DNA of 64,000 nucleotides from Massilia sp. H6 (GCF_024802625.1 NZ_CP103372.1:62001-126000), one strand, 5' to 3'. Shown: positions 19,837-28,680, counted from the first letter of the stretch. The notes: a model not told the origin generated them from the sequence alone. Numbers and translations: made by a program.

Positions 19837-19976
19837 TGGCTCGGAACTTCAGAACGTCGAGAAATCTGTCGCACAAGTAGAACGGCACAAACTTCGTCAA
19901 GTGAACCGTGCGGACCGACGTTACTTTGATGAGAGGCCAGTACTCATTGATAATGATCTGGCGAGATTTTGTGAAA

Positions 19977-20003
19977 CGCGCAAGGGGTGACACCCCTTGC
20001 GCG
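19977..20003. terminator. bidirectional hairpin between convergent operons
   Basis: Arms CGCGCAAGGGGTG and CACCCCTTGCGCG pair over 13 bp around a single central base (in practice 12 bp with a 3-base loop). It lies between the plus-strand reductase gene and the minus-strand cop operon, where a shared terminator is expected. Confidence 0.7.
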
Positions 20004-20033
20004 CCTCAGTACTGCGGTCTCCCAGAGGCGGTA

Positions 20034-20477
20034 TTACTTTGCCTTCCGCGATGACCAGTGCACGTGTACGATCGTCCAGTTATCGCCATTCTTCTCGAGG
20101 ACTGCCGTCTCGGTTCCAAATGCGTGGACCGGCTTTCCACGCGCGGTTCCCGTTGTTTCGGTTTCCTCCCACACGATCGCCGTTTTGCCATCGATACGTT
20201 CGGTCTGCTTCAACACCTTGCGGGTCGCGCTCTTCGCGAACTCCATGTCACCACCGAGATGGTGGCCGGCATATTCTTCACGCGAGCGTTCCACATAGCC
20301 AGATTCATAGATCGTGATCTCAGGTGCGAGCAGACTGGTTGCCTTTGCCTTGTCACCATTGGAAAGGGCCGCATGGAACGCGGCCAGGGTTTCTTTCGGC
20401 GTTGCCGCCAGGCTGCTAGCCGAGGATGCGAATAGCGCTGCTGCGAGGAGAGCTCCTACCGTGAATTGCAATCTCAT
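20034..20477 (-). CDS. secreted NTF2-like (SnoaL/DUF4440) protein
   Basis: The product is about 147 residues from the ATG at 20477, which has AAGGAA upstream; a longer reading adds 10 residues. A signal peptide ends near SLAATPKE. The rest reads ETLAAFHAALSNGDKAKATSLLAPE and later GDNWTIVHVHWSSR, the fold pattern of the NTF2-like superfamily common in small secreted proteins. It is the last gene of the minus-strand copper operon, after copD. Its role is unknown; a periplasmic binding role would fit the context but nothing in the sequence proves it. Confidence 0.8.
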   Translation of the reverse strand: MRLQFTVGALLAAALFASSASSLAATPKETLAAFHAALSNGDKAKATSLLAPEITIYESGYVERSREEYAGHHLGGDMEFAKSATRKVLKQTERIDGKTAIVWEETETTGTARGKPVHAFGTETAVLEKNGDNWTIVHVHWSSRKAK

Positions 20478-20503
20478 TGTTATTCCTTTTAGGTTGAAAT
20501 GTG

Positions 20504-21445
20504 TCACGACGCCATTGGCGGTGAGGTCGAACTCAAGATGGCGGCTGCTACGATGACTGCGAGCAGAATGACCGCCTCGATCTGAAGGACAAGCGCGAAC
20601 TTGTGAGTGGTAGCTCGGTCAGTTGCTCCGGTTCTGCGGAGCTGTGCCAACAGGGCAGGCATGACGATGAAGCGATTCATACCTCCGAGCGCTGCGGCGG
20701 CAGAAACCAGGCCGACCTTGATGAGCAACACGGTTCCATATGGATTACCGAAAACCTGATCTGGACTTCCGAGTCCACGCCATGCGCTCAGGATGCCGGT
20801 GACGAAGATGCCGATTAACGCGACGGTTGCCGAGGTCGAGAGCGCCTCGACGTAGCGCGCACACTCAGTACGGTTTGCCTGTCCAGCGGCAGGCTCGGCG
20901 CGCAGCACGATCAACCCGGCGACGATCACTTCGCCCACCCAGAGACTGATCAAGACGAGGTGAACCCAGTCGACTGCGACTGCCCAGGTGAAATCCCCCC
21001 CGGCGCCGGCATGGCTGACGATGCTGCGGCTGTACAGGAACAGTGCGAGCGCGCCGAGCCGCAATATGGAAGCCAGTCGGAGTCCGCGCCTCCCGGAAGC
21101 CACTGCAGTAGTGATTCCGGCCACGATCAGTGCCCCAGCGCCAAGCATCCAGGCATAGCCGTAGTGTGTTGCCGTGATAACGGACTGTACTGCAGGGAAG
21201 GCCTCTGCAACCGGCACCTCCGCCATCGACGCTCCCTCGAGCCACAGCATCACAACATATGTCACGATGGCCACCGCAAAACAGGCAAGCATCGCCTTGC
21301 GCAAACGGGGCAGCATGCCGGTTGCCCAAGGCGAGCTCGCCCTGGACAGCCAGAGGGACGCGGCCCCCGCACCCAGGAGCGTGGCGACCGACAGGTTGAG
21401 GACGACGGTCGCGGCCCGCTGGATCAATGCCAAGTCTGATTCCAT
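20504..21445 (-). CDS. copD: copper-resistance inner-membrane protein CopD
   Basis: The product is 313 residues with eight or so hydrophobic segments and the CopD-family spacing of conserved His and Trp, for example SHAGAGGDFTWAVAVDWVHLVLISLWVG. The family is thought to move copper across the inner membrane, usually with the periplasmic binder CopC. It begins one base after the copC stop. The predicted cargo direction (uptake for cuproenzyme supply) is from the family, not from this sequence. Confidence 0.9.
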   Translation of the reverse strand: MESDLALIQRAATVVLNLSVATLLGAGAASLWLSRASSPWATGMLPRLRKAMLACFAVAIVTYVVMLWLEGASMAEVPVAEAFPAVQSVITATHYGYAWMLGAGALIVAGITTAVASGRRGLRLASILRLGALALFLYSRSIVSHAGAGGDFTWAVAVDWVHLVLISLWVGEVIVAGLIVLRAEPAAGQANRTECARYVEALSTSATVALIGIFVTGILSAWRGLGSPDQVFGNPYGTVLLIKVGLVSAAAALGGMNRFIVMPALLAQLRRTGATDRATTHKFALVLQIEAVILLAVIVAAAILSSTSPPMAS

Positions 21446-21446
21446 G

Positions 21447-21812
21447 TCACTTTACCCGGAAAGCGAACTCACCTTTGACCTTGTGTCCATCGCGCGTGAC
21501 CGTACTCCACTGGACGCGATATGCGCCCGAATGCAAGGCCGGAACAGTTGCGACTAATATTTTGGGGTTGGCAGCATCGAGCACCTTCTTCGAGGGCTCG
21601 ACGACCGCGCCTTTCTCGTCGATCAGCTTGACTTTGCTGAACGGCAACTCCACCTGCTCGTTGAATTGCAGGCGCACCTGCGTTGGGGCCGGGGTGACGA
21701 CGGCATTAGCTTGGGGCATGGATGCCTCAAGTTTCGCATGGGCGAGGGCGGCGGAAGTGAAGACACATCCGAAGGCAGCCACCGCTGCAACCACAAGGTT
21801 CTTTGCTTTCAT
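21447..21812 (-). CDS. copC: periplasmic copper-binding protein CopC
   Basis: The product is 121 residues. It has a signal peptide (1-24, ending SAALA) and then HAKLEASMPQ, where the His at the mature N-terminus is the known Cu(II) ligand of the family. The Ig-like fold is seen in RLQFNEQVELPFSKVKL and the C-terminal AYRVQWSTVTRDGHKVKGEFAFRVK, whose DGH supplies the second His ligand. The Met-rich Cu(I) site of Pseudomonas CopC is not obvious, so this is probably a Cu(II)-only form. It is coupled to copD. Confidence 0.93.
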   Translation of the reverse strand: MKAKNLVVAAVAAFGCVFTSAALAHAKLEASMPQANAVVTPAPTQVRLQFNEQVELPFSKVKLIDEKGAVVEPSKKVLDAANPKILVATVPALHSGAYRVQWSTVTRDGHKVKGEFAFRVK

Positions 21813-21870
21813 TTGATTCTCCGGTTGAGGCCCCGAGTCCGTTGACTGAGGGGCCGGTCGATAGTTTTGC

Positions 21871-22236
21871 TTATTGGGCCGTGGCCAGCTGGACGATCGT
21901 CACAGCGCCATTGACGCGATCGGCCGCGAACTTGACCTTGTTGCCGACCTTAACCTGGTCGAGCATGGCTGGATCCTTGACGCGGAAGACCATGGTCATC
22001 GCGGCCATGTTGAGGTTTTTCAGCTCACCGTGACGCAGCGTGATCTTGCCGGCTTCCTTGTCGATCTTTTTGACTTCGCCATCTGTCAGTTCGGCAGGCG
22101 CCGCAGCCTGGCTGCCCGAGTGCACGGCATGCGCGTCGTGGGAACCGTGGCTACCGTGCCCGCTTTCCTGTGCAGTCGCGATGGAAGCAGCGGCGCTCAT
22201 AGCGATGGCGATCGTCAGTTTCGAAAATGCGTTCAT
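21871..22236 (-). CDS. CusF-like periplasmic copper-binding protein, Trp-less variant
   Basis: The product is 121 residues. A signal peptide ends at ATAQE. A His/Gly-rich spacer (GHGSHGSHDAHAVHSG) is followed by a CusF-type beta-barrel with KNLNMAAMTMVFRVKD. The Trp next to the Met ligands in E. coli CusF is replaced by Met (NMAAMTM), so the site would be Met-based. It is one of three CusF domains in the window, the others being the cusB fusion and the broken gene at 9257. It is in the minus-strand cop operon between the DUF411 gene and copC. Confidence 0.88.
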   Translation of the reverse strand: MNAFSKLTIAIAMSAAASIATAQESGHGSHGSHDAHAVHSGSQAAAPAELTDGEVKKIDKEAGKITLRHGELKNLNMAAMTMVFRVKDPAMLDQVKVGNKVKFAADRVNGAVTIVQLATAQ

Positions 22237-22265
22237 GGTATTTCCTTTCGTTCGTTCAAAGTCGG

Positions 22266-22709
22266 TTAGTTGTAGTGCTTGAAAACCTTGGTGCTGCCGT
22301 TGGCCTGTACCAGCAAGACGTCGTACGGGTCCTTGCGCGGTCCTTCCATTCCAGGCGAGCCGAGCGGCATCGCCGGCACGGCCAGGCCCTTCGCCTTTGG
22401 TTTCTGTGCGAGCAAGCGCTTGATGTCGCTGGCAGGGACATGGCCTTCGATGGCGTAGCCCTGGACCATGCCGGTATGGCAGGAGCCGAGCTTGTCCGGG
22501 ATACCGCCACGTTGCCGGTAATCCGAAGGGTTCTCGACATTGACGACACGCGTGGCGAAGCCATTCGCTTTCAGGTGCTCGACCCAGGCGCCGCAGCAGC
22601 CGCAGGATTCGGTCTTGAACACCTCGATGATGGGGGCGGCAGCCATCGCAAATACGGGCGTGAATAACGCAGCTGCGAGTGCAACCTGGCTGAATAATCG
22701 TCGCTTCAT
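22266..22709 (-). CDS. DUF411 family metal-binding protein (CopG-like)
   Basis: The product is 147 residues with a signal peptide (1-24, FAMAA). The core has the thioredoxin-like DUF411 signature TESCGCCGAWVEHLK (CxCC), then GSCHTGMVQGYAIEGHVPA and AVPAMPLGSPGME. These Cys, His and Met are the proposed copper or silver ligands. Proteins of this family occur in cop/cus operons and are thought to bind or convert periplasmic copper. It lies between the multicopper oxidase and the CusF-like gene in the same operon. Confidence 0.9.
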   Translation of the reverse strand: MKRRLFSQVALAAALFTPVFAMAAAPIIEVFKTESCGCCGAWVEHLKANGFATRVVNVENPSDYRQRGGIPDKLGSCHTGMVQGYAIEGHVPASDIKRLLAQKPKAKGLAVPAMPLGSPGMEGPRKDPYDVLLVQANGSTKVFKHYN

Positions 22710-22771
22710 GAGACAGTCCTTTCGTACCTGGTCGGTACCCGAGTGGTACCTGAGTTGATGACGTATTTTGG

Positions 22772-24163
22772 TTAGTGATGACCTTGGTGGCCAGTCGGCT
22801 TACGAACGGTTACCTCGATGTCTGCAGGTTTCACGGCGGGCATGGCCTGGCCGCCAGCCGTCTGGCTGCGCACGGCCGCCGGCGGCTCTCCCTTCCACTC
22901 GTAGGCAACCGTGCCTGCCGGGTGCTTGTACCAGCCGGGATCCTTGTAGTCGCCCGGCTTCTGGTCCTTGCGCACTTTCAGAACCGTGAACATCCCGCCC
23001 ATTTCGACGCCGCCGAAAGGCCCCTGTCCCGTCATCATCGGCAAGGTGTTTTCCGGGATCGGCATCTCCATGTCGCCCATGGAGCCGCCTTTGTCGCCCA
23101 TGACCATGTAGTCCGGGATCAGCTTGGTGATCTTCTCGGCGACACCGCGGTGGTCCACGCCGATCAGCGTCGGGACGTCGTGTCCCATGGCGTTCATCGT
23201 GTGGTGCGACTTGTGGCAATGGAAGGCCCAGTCGCCCGGTTCGTCGGCGACAAACTCGATGGCGCGCATCTGGCCTACCGCGACGTCGGTCGTGACCTCG
23301 GGCCAGCGCGACTCGGGCCGGGTCCAGCCGCCGTCGGTGCCGGTCACTTCGAACTCGTGTCCGTGCAGGTGGATCGGGTGGTTCGTCATTGTCAGGTTGC
23401 CGGTCCGGATGCGCACGCGGTCGCCCTGGCGGACGTTCATCGTGTCGATACCAGGGAAGACGCGGCTATTGAAGGTCCAGATATTAAAGTCGAGCATCTC
23501 GTTGACCCGCGGTGTATAGCTGCCGGGCTCGATGTCGTAGGCGTTCAGCAGGAAGACGAAGTCCCGGTCCACCGCGTGGTGCTTCGGATTCTTCGGGTGG
23601 GTCACCCAGAACCCCATCATCCCCATCGCCATCTGCACCATCTCGTCGGCATGTGGGTGGTACATGAAGGTGCCAGGGCGCCGTGCCACGAACTCGTAGA
23701 CGAAGGTCTTGCCCGGCTGGATGCCGGGCTGGTTCAGGCCCGTGACCCCGTCCATGCCGTTCGGCAGGCGCTGGCCATGCCAGTGGATGCTCGTGTGCTC
23801 CGGCAGGCGGTTGGTGACAAAAATGCGGACGCGGTCGCCCTCGACCACTTCGATGGTCGGCCCCGGGCTCTGGCCGTTGTAGCCCCACAGGTTGGCTTTC
23901 ATGCCAGGGGCGATTTCACGCACCACCGGCTCGGCAATCAAGTGGAACTCCTTGACGCCATTGTTCATGCGCCAGGGGAGCGACCAGCCGTTCAGGGTGA
24001 CAACCGGGTTGTACGGGCGGCCGTTAGGAGGCAGCAGCGGTGGCTGCGTCGCCGCGGTGGTCATGATCGGCGCCTCCGGCAGCGTGGCGGCGCCTGCACG
24101 GCTTACCAGCCCGGCACCGACCAACGCTGCGGCACCGGTGAAGAAATCTCTACGAGAACTCAT
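22772..24163 (-). CDS. Tat-exported multicopper oxidase (second copper oxidase)
   Basis: The product is about 463 residues. I chose the ATG at 24163 (MSSRRDFFTGAAALVGAG) because AAGGAA is nine bases upstream; the ATG at 24172 abuts that site. The twin-arginine motif SRRDFF is clear. Copper motifs are HWHGQRLPNGMDG (about 127), MYHPHADEMVQMAMG, HPIHLHGHEF (about 262) and HCHKSHHTMNAMGH (about 314). It is shorter than CopA and resembles the CopA-like copper oxidases found with a TolC lipoprotein. Reaction: oxidation of Cu(I) or another reduced substrate with O2. A Met/Gly-rich loop lies near residues 350-385. Confidence 0.9.
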   Translation of the reverse strand: MSSRRDFFTGAAALVGAGLVSRAGAATLPEAPIMTTAATQPPLLPPNGRPYNPVVTLNGWSLPWRMNNGVKEFHLIAEPVVREIAPGMKANLWGYNGQSPGPTIEVVEGDRVRIFVTNRLPEHTSIHWHGQRLPNGMDGVTGLNQPGIQPGKTFVYEFVARRPGTFMYHPHADEMVQMAMGMMGFWVTHPKNPKHHAVDRDFVFLLNAYDIEPGSYTPRVNEMLDFNIWTFNSRVFPGIDTMNVRQGDRVRIRTGNLTMTNHPIHLHGHEFEVTGTDGGWTRPESRWPEVTTDVAVGQMRAIEFVADEPGDWAFHCHKSHHTMNAMGHDVPTLIGVDHRGVAEKITKLIPDYMVMGDKGGSMGDMEMPIPENTLPMMTGQGPFGGVEMGGMFTVLKVRKDQKPGDYKDPGWYKHPAGTVAYEWKGEPPAAVRSQTAGGQAMPAVKPADIEVTVRKPTGHQGHH

Positions 24164-24179
24164 ATTGCTCATTCCTTGT

Positions 24180-25595
24180 TCAATGTTCGGGGGCTGCTTC
24201 GGCAGAGGAGCTTGATGCCAGCGAGACGGAAGACCCTCCGCTTCCGCTGATGGCAGCCTGCAGATCGGTTTCGGCGATCCAGTAATCGCGCTGCGCTTCG
24301 ATGGCAGCGTTCACGCCGGTAACCTGGGCGCGTGCATCGGCCAGCAGCTCGAAGACACTCATCAGCATGCCGTTGTAGCGGAGCAGGGTCTCTTCGGAGA
24401 TCTTTTTCTGGAGTGGGACGACTTCGTCGCGATAGTGCCTGGCGACGTCGTACGTGGTCCGGTAGGCCGAATAGGCTTCGCGCACCTGGGAGCGGGCGAC
24501 GGTGGCGGTATCGGCCGTGCGGTGCACCGACTGCATGTAGAGCGCCTCGGCCTTGGCGGTGCGTGCGCCGCCCCAGTCGAAGATGGGCAGGGCCAGCTCG
24601 ATCTCGTAGCCGTTCTCGCGCGGGGAGCCCGACTTGCTCGCGTTGGCGTAGCCGGCGTCGAGGACGTTGACGAATCCAGTCGCTTTTGTCAGCCCCAGGG
24701 CGCGCGCCGTCGCCTCCGTGCCCAGCTTGGCCAAGCGCACGTCGAGGCGCTGCTGCATTGCGGTCGCCTCGATATTGGCGGCATCGCGCGGAGTTGCCGG
24801 CAGTTCCGGGAGCTTGTCCGGGAGCTGGAAAGCCGTGTTGGTTCCCCAAACGCCCATCAGCCGTGTGAGCTGCTCGCGAGCGGCCGTTGCATTGTGGCGT
24901 GCTCGAGCGAGCTGCGCTGTTGACTCGGCGGAGAAGGCTTGCTCGCGTGCCTGGTCGAGGGCGCTGAGGTTTCCGACCTTGGCCATGCGCTGCGCTAGTT
25001 CGGCACTTGCCTGAGCTGCGTCGCGGACCTGTTCCGCGTAACGCGCCGCCTGCACAGCCGCCACGGCGTTGAAGTAAGCCTTGCGTGTGTCGGCAGCCAG
25101 GCGAACCGCTTCAGTAGCCGCGACGAGCTTGGCGCTTTGGAAGCGGCGCGATTCGATATCCCGGCGCAGTGGAATGGTGACCAGACCGACCAGGTCGATC
25201 ATGACGCTGCGCTCGATCTCGGTCTCTCCGCCGCCCGACATGCGCCCGAAACTGAAGCTTGGGTTGCTCATGCGGCCCGCCTGCACGAGGTCGGCCTCGG
25301 CTACACCCAAGTTGGCGAGCGAGGCGCGCAGGCCCCGATTGTTAAGAAGGGCGATACGTACGGCACTGTCGGCCGACAGCGGCTGCTTCAGGATTTCAGC
25401 AAGCTCAGCCTGCGCAGGCTCGCTATCGCCAGTTGCTTTCGAGAGGCGGATGTCCTGGCCTGTGCGCTCGGCCGTCAAAGTCGAGACTGCGTCGAGGCCG
25501 CCGTCCTTCGAGAAGGTAGCGCAACCGCTCAGAACAAGGACCGCAACGCCTGCAGCAATGGCACGCAGTGAAGGAATTGGTGGCTTTATTGTCAT
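24180..25595 (-). CDS. TolC-family outer-membrane lipoprotein
   Basis: The product is 471 residues. A lipoprotein signal ends at VLVLSGCATFSKDGG, with the lipobox Cys near residue 25. The remainder is the two-repeat helical outer-membrane factor fold (PSFSFGRMSGGGETEIE, LALPIFDWGGARTAKAEAL). No adaptor or RND pump accompanies it here; the neighbours are a multicopper oxidase and a His-rich protein. It may serve a pump encoded elsewhere, such as CusBA, or act with the oxidase in copper secretion. Pairing of such a channel with a copper oxidase is seen in other proteobacteria. Confidence 0.87.
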   Translation of the reverse strand: MTIKPPIPSLRAIAAGVAVLVLSGCATFSKDGGLDAVSTLTAERTGQDIRLSKATGDSEPAQAELAEILKQPLSADSAVRIALLNNRGLRASLANLGVAEADLVQAGRMSNPSFSFGRMSGGGETEIERSVMIDLVGLVTIPLRRDIESRRFQSAKLVAATEAVRLAADTRKAYFNAVAAVQAARYAEQVRDAAQASAELAQRMAKVGNLSALDQAREQAFSAESTAQLARARHNATAAREQLTRLMGVWGTNTAFQLPDKLPELPATPRDAANIEATAMQQRLDVRLAKLGTEATARALGLTKATGFVNVLDAGYANASKSGSPRENGYEIELALPIFDWGGARTAKAEALYMQSVHRTADTATVARSQVREAYSAYRTTYDVARHYRDEVVPLQKKISEETLLRYNGMLMSVFELLADARAQVTGVNAAIEAQRDYWIAETDLQAAISGSGGSSVSLASSSSAEAAPEH

Positions 25596-25607
25596 TGGTG
25601 CCTTGGC

Positions 25608-25976
25608 TTAATGATCTTTGCTGTGGTCGGCAGCAGGCTGAACAGCTGGCTTGGCAGCGGGTGCCGGCGCCGCATGTCCGGCGTGTGCGTGGCTGCTGGC
25701 TGGCGCGGGGTTGGTCCCGTGCGCGGCGCCGTGCCCGGCATGCCCGGGGCCTCCGGCTACGGTGTCGTTTGCGGTTCGCCAGACCTTGTCAGGCGTAACA
25801 TCGCTCTCTTGCGGCCGAGGCAGGGAAGCGCTCGTGAAGGCGGATTCGTACAGTGCGGGCGGAACGGCAACGCGTGGATCTGCCGGGTCAGGCGCGTGGT
25901 GGGATTGCTGGGCCAGTGCGGAAACAGGCACAGCCAGCAGGGCGCCAATAGTGGCGACCCAAAGCTTGAGTTTCAT
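25608..25976 (-). CDS. secreted His-rich protein
   Basis: The product is 122 residues with a signal peptide (1-22, VSALAQ). The mature region has SHHAPDPADP and a C-terminal half rich in Gly, Ala and His (GPGHAGHGAAHGT, SSHAHAGHAAP, DHSKDH), which fits periplasmic metal binding. No defined domain is visible. GAGGA precedes the ATG. It is the first gene of the seven that run to copD, followed by the NTF2-like gene. Confidence 0.7.
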   Translation of the reverse strand: MKLKLWVATIGALLAVPVSALAQQSHHAPDPADPRVAVPPALYESAFTSASLPRPQESDVTPDKVWRTANDTVAGGPGHAGHGAAHGTNPAPASSHAHAGHAAPAPAAKPAVQPAADHSKDH

Positions 25977-26078
25977 TGTCAGTCCTCAAAATCGGAAACG
26001 GGCGTGCGTACGCACGCGCTGATGCTCAAGAGGCGCAACACCGGCGGCTGCAAACAGCCGGGTCAGCTCTTGTTTCGA

Positions 26079-26507
26079 TTAAGCGGATTGGTGCCGGGGA
26101 GGCCGCCGGGGGCCATCCTGGACGAAGCCCACAACAAACGCGGCAGGCGAGGGGAGAACGACGTCGGAGCCGTCGAATGTAGGAACAGTAAGATCAGTTG
26201 AAGGTGGTGCGACTGCGCCGAGGCAGAAAGCCGAACAGGAACTGCAGGAAGTGTGTGGTTGCTTCTCGATATCCGGGGCAAGTGAATCGGCTGTAGCGGT
26301 CAAATCGACCACATGGCCTGCATGCTCCGCGCCATGGTGAGCATGTCCCTCAGTCATGTCTTCCTGGTGAGGCACACCAGTGACAATCGGTTCTTGCATC
26401 TGCTGGTGGACCGGCGAGCAAGACATGCCAAGGCTGCCAGCGACCGCGTTGAGCGGTAGCACGGCAATCAACAGCCAGAGCAGGAATGTCTTGAGAGTGC
26501 GGGTCAT
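26079..26507 (-). CDS. small secreted CxxC protein heading the minus-strand cop operon
   Basis: The product is 142 residues with an N-terminal signal (MTRTLKTFLLWLLIAVLPLNAVAG). It carries CSPVHQQMQ and the cluster TSCSSCSAFCLGAVAPPS, and ends GPRRPPRHQSA. The Cys cluster and the RPPR tail match the product at 10028, so these are paralogues. It lies 102 bp ahead of the His-rich gene on the same strand and is divergent from the DUF305 gene at 26748. It belongs with DUF2946/CzcI-type leader proteins. Function is unknown. Confidence 0.7.
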   Translation of the reverse strand: MTRTLKTFLLWLLIAVLPLNAVAGSLGMSCSPVHQQMQEPIVTGVPHQEDMTEGHAHHGAEHAGHVVDLTATADSLAPDIEKQPHTSCSSCSAFCLGAVAPPSTDLTVPTFDGSDVVLPSPAAFVVGFVQDGPRRPPRHQSA

Positions 26508-26747
26508 GGTCGGGCGGAGTATAGCACGACAATTTTCGGCCAGTCATGGGGCTTAAGGCGGATTAAAGGCAGCATGCACGCAGGCCAGGACCAACATCGA
26601 AAGCATTGGGGATGCAGATGCATCAATGTCAACATAGGGTGCGTTAGCGCACAGCAGACACGTATTGAATCCTCACAGAATCGGCACGGACGTGCTGCAT
26701 TTGTGTGTTCCTGCGGCACGCTGACCAATTTGAACAAGGAGATCAAG

Positions 26748-27161
26748 ATGAAAAACGTACAGGCACGTATCGCTCTGGTTGCAGGGGCAGTTGCACTCGC
26801 ATTTGGCGCTGCGGGAAGCGCGTTCGCCCAGTCCGGCCAGCATGGCCAACATGCCCAGCATGGAACTGCCGCTGCCACAACGTCGCAGCCAGGTAACATG
26901 TCTCATCAGGAAATGATGAAGACCATGCAGGACATGCATCAGAAAATGTCGACCATGTCGATGACGGGCGATCACGACCACGATTTTGCAATGATGATGC
27001 GTTCCCATCACCAGGCCGGCATCGATATGGCGAAAGCACAGCTAAAGAACGGCAAAGACCCGCAGATGCAGCAGATGGCAAAGAAGATCATTGCCGATCA
27101 AACGAAGGAAATCCAGAAGCTTGATCAGTGGATGGCCAAGCACCATCCGTCGAACAAGTAA
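26748..27161 (+). CDS. DUF305 periplasmic protein
   Basis: The product is about 137 residues. I use the ATG at 26748 (MKNVQARIALVAGA), which has AAGGAGA upstream, not an upstream in-frame start. A signal peptide ends at SAFAQ. The DUF305 ferritin-like core reads DHDFAMMMRSHHQAGIDMAKAQLKNG, with the conserved His pair, and is surrounded by Met and His (MSHQEMMKTMQDMHQKMSTMSM). Copper or silver binding in the periplasm is the usual suggestion for this family in cop/cus regions. The 240 bases upstream hold a divergent promoter region with a small GTGCG/CGCAC hairpin near 26639. Confidence 0.85.
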   Translation: MKNVQARIALVAGAVALAFGAAGSAFAQSGQHGQHAQHGTAAATTSQPGNMSHQEMMKTMQDMHQKMSTMSMTGDHDHDFAMMMRSHHQAGIDMAKAQLKNGKDPQMQQMAKKIIADQTKEIQKLDQWMAKHHPSNK

Positions 27162-27300
27162 GCAGTTGCTTTGAACCCGGGGTGCCGAGCGCGGAAAAAC
27201 CTTTCGCAGCGGCCCCTCAATTCGGTCGCTGCATGGTCTGCATCGTTTGCCCATTCGTATCGTGTAGCGGAACGTCGGGCGAAGGAGTTAGAGTTTTTGC

Positions 27301-27642
27301 ATGGCTGCGCTCCTACGCAAAATTGTCTGGTGCACGTTTTGTTTGATGATCGCATATCACGGGTATGCGACCGCAGCCGTTACGTGCCCTACGATGACAG
27401 TCGAGATTGGAGCCGGAACCGGCGATTGCGCTGAAATGGCGGGCGAGGCCGCTGAAAACGAGGATGGCAGTTGCTGCCACGGCGAGCGGCTTTGCTGTTC
27501 GGACGCAGCCGTGGCGTACGCTCCCGTTCCCGTATTGCCATTATTCATCACCTCATCCATCCCACCGGAACATTGGCTTTCTCCACGAGCCGAGTTTTCC
27601 AGTCACATTCCCGCAGTTCTTCACCCGCCCCCTCGTGCCTGA
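27301..27642 (+). CDS. small secreted Cys-rich protein (DUF2946/CzcI-like)
   Basis: The product is 113 residues with a signal-like N-terminus (MAALLRKIVWCTFCLMIAYHGYATA). The mature part has TCPTM, GDCAEMAGE and DGSCCHGERLCCSD, then AYAPVPVLPLF and a tail SSHIPAVLHPPPRA like those of the proteins at 10028 and 26079. It lies between two DUF305 genes and 199 bp upstream of the second. It is a candidate member of the leader-like group in front of metal operons. Whether it is exported or stays membrane-anchored is unclear. Confidence 0.6.
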   Translation: MAALLRKIVWCTFCLMIAYHGYATAAVTCPTMTVEIGAGTGDCAEMAGEAAENEDGSCCHGERLCCSDAAVAYAPVPVLPLFITSSIPPEHWLSPRAEFSSHIPAVLHPPPRA

Positions 27643-27689
27643 CTCGACGGCGCCTTATCGACTCCGGATCCGTCGTGGGACCGGGGGCG

Positions 27690-27765
27690 GGGCATTGCCG
27701 CCACGAGCGCAATCCCCTGCCCGATGACCCAACAAGCCCGCATTCGCGCGCGGGCATTGCCGCCA
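27690..27765. repeat. 14-bp direct repeat upstream of the second DUF305 gene
   Basis: GGGCATTGCCGCCA occurs at 27690-27703 and again at 27752-27765, 62 bp apart, in the gap before the gene at 27841. It may be a pair of regulator sites or the trace of a small duplication. Confidence 0.4.
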
Positions 27766-27840
27766 TCGCTCAGGGGACGCCGTCGACGTGGCCCACGTCC
27801 TCGCACGTAAACCCGTTGATACTCATTTAAGGAGCGAACC

Positions 27841-28563
27841 ATGGAAACCGCAGCCAAGAAACTGAACCGCACCTCTGTATTCGATCAATCCCGGGCAGTG
27901 ATCCGCAACACTGCACTGGGTCTGAGCGCGCTGGTCGCCAGCGCTGGCGTAGCATATGCCGACGGGCCAGGTAGGGGCAACACCGCGCAGTTCGAGAGAA
28001 ACTACCTGGTCTTCATCATCAACCATCACTATTCGGCGCTACGCATTACCGAGCTCGCTGCCGGTACTGATCCGGTGCGCGATGCGCAGGTCGTTGCCCC
28101 GCAAGAAGGTACATCGCCGACACCCGGGTTCAGCGCGACTCCGCCCAAGGCGACCGATGACGAAATCAGGTCGATGGCCCGCATGGGAAACCGCGAACAG
28201 CGCGAGGAAATAGGCCGTGCCCAGCGCTTTTTACAGGAATGGTATGGAGTCCACTATCATCCCCAGCTCACCGCCGAGGGACGTCGGATGATCGCTACCC
28301 TGGAGGCCGCGCCTGCCGGCGCACAGTTCAACCAGGCCTTCCTGCGGACTTTCAGCAGCCACCACTTCAGTGCACTGGCGCCGAGTGTGCACTGCATGGT
28401 CAAGAGCGATCTTAATCATGACGGACTGCGCCGGTACTGCGAGAACATCGTGATCGTTCAGAAGAACGGGATTAATGACATGCGGGAAATGCTGTGCAAA
28501 CAGTATTCTGACTGCGGCTTCGTTCCAATGAATGGCGACAGGCGTAAGGATAACGAGCTATAA
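27841..28563 (+). CDS. large DUF305-type protein with two His-pair repeats
   Basis: The product is 240 residues, preceded by AAGGAGC. The first 40 residues include a hydrophobic stretch ending VAYADGPG, a probable long signal peptide. Two copies of a DUF305-like signature follow: YLVFIINHHYSALRITELAAG (about 57-77) and FLRTFSSHHFSALAPSVHC (about 168-186). Between them is a charged helical segment with GRAQRFLQEWYGVHYHP. The C-terminus has further Cys. A duplicated, diverged DUF305 fold is the simplest reading. It is followed by a hairpin and a CueR-type promoter. Confidence 0.75.
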   Translation: METAAKKLNRTSVFDQSRAVIRNTALGLSALVASAGVAYADGPGRGNTAQFERNYLVFIINHHYSALRITELAAGTDPVRDAQVVAPQEGTSPTPGFSATPPKATDDEIRSMARMGNREQREEIGRAQRFLQEWYGVHYHPQLTAEGRRMIATLEAAPAGAQFNQAFLRTFSSHHFSALAPSVHCMVKSDLNHDGLRRYCENIVIVQKNGINDMREMLCKQYSDCGFVPMNGDRRKDNEL

Positions 28564-28580
28564 GCACCATACGGGTACGG

Positions 28581-28611
28581 GGCTGGAACGGTTGGCACAA
28601 GCGTTCCAGCC
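28581..28611. terminator. hairpin after the DUF305 gene
   Basis: GGCTGGAACG and CGTTCCAGCC pair perfectly around an 11-base loop, 18 bases after the stop codon, and are followed by a short T-rich stretch. It separates the DUF305 gene from the CueR-type promoter downstream. Confidence 0.55.
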
Positions 28612-28680
28612 TGTTCGGTTTCAGGTCTCTGCGGCTGGCCATACGTCGTCACGGGACGGCCGAACGATGCGTATGCACGC

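Noticed and set aside
22775-24250. A plus-strand open frame of 491 codons opposite the multicopper oxidase.
   Set aside because: The minus strand encodes an intact oxidase with all copper motifs; the opposite frame is Arg/His/Val-rich and has no domain.
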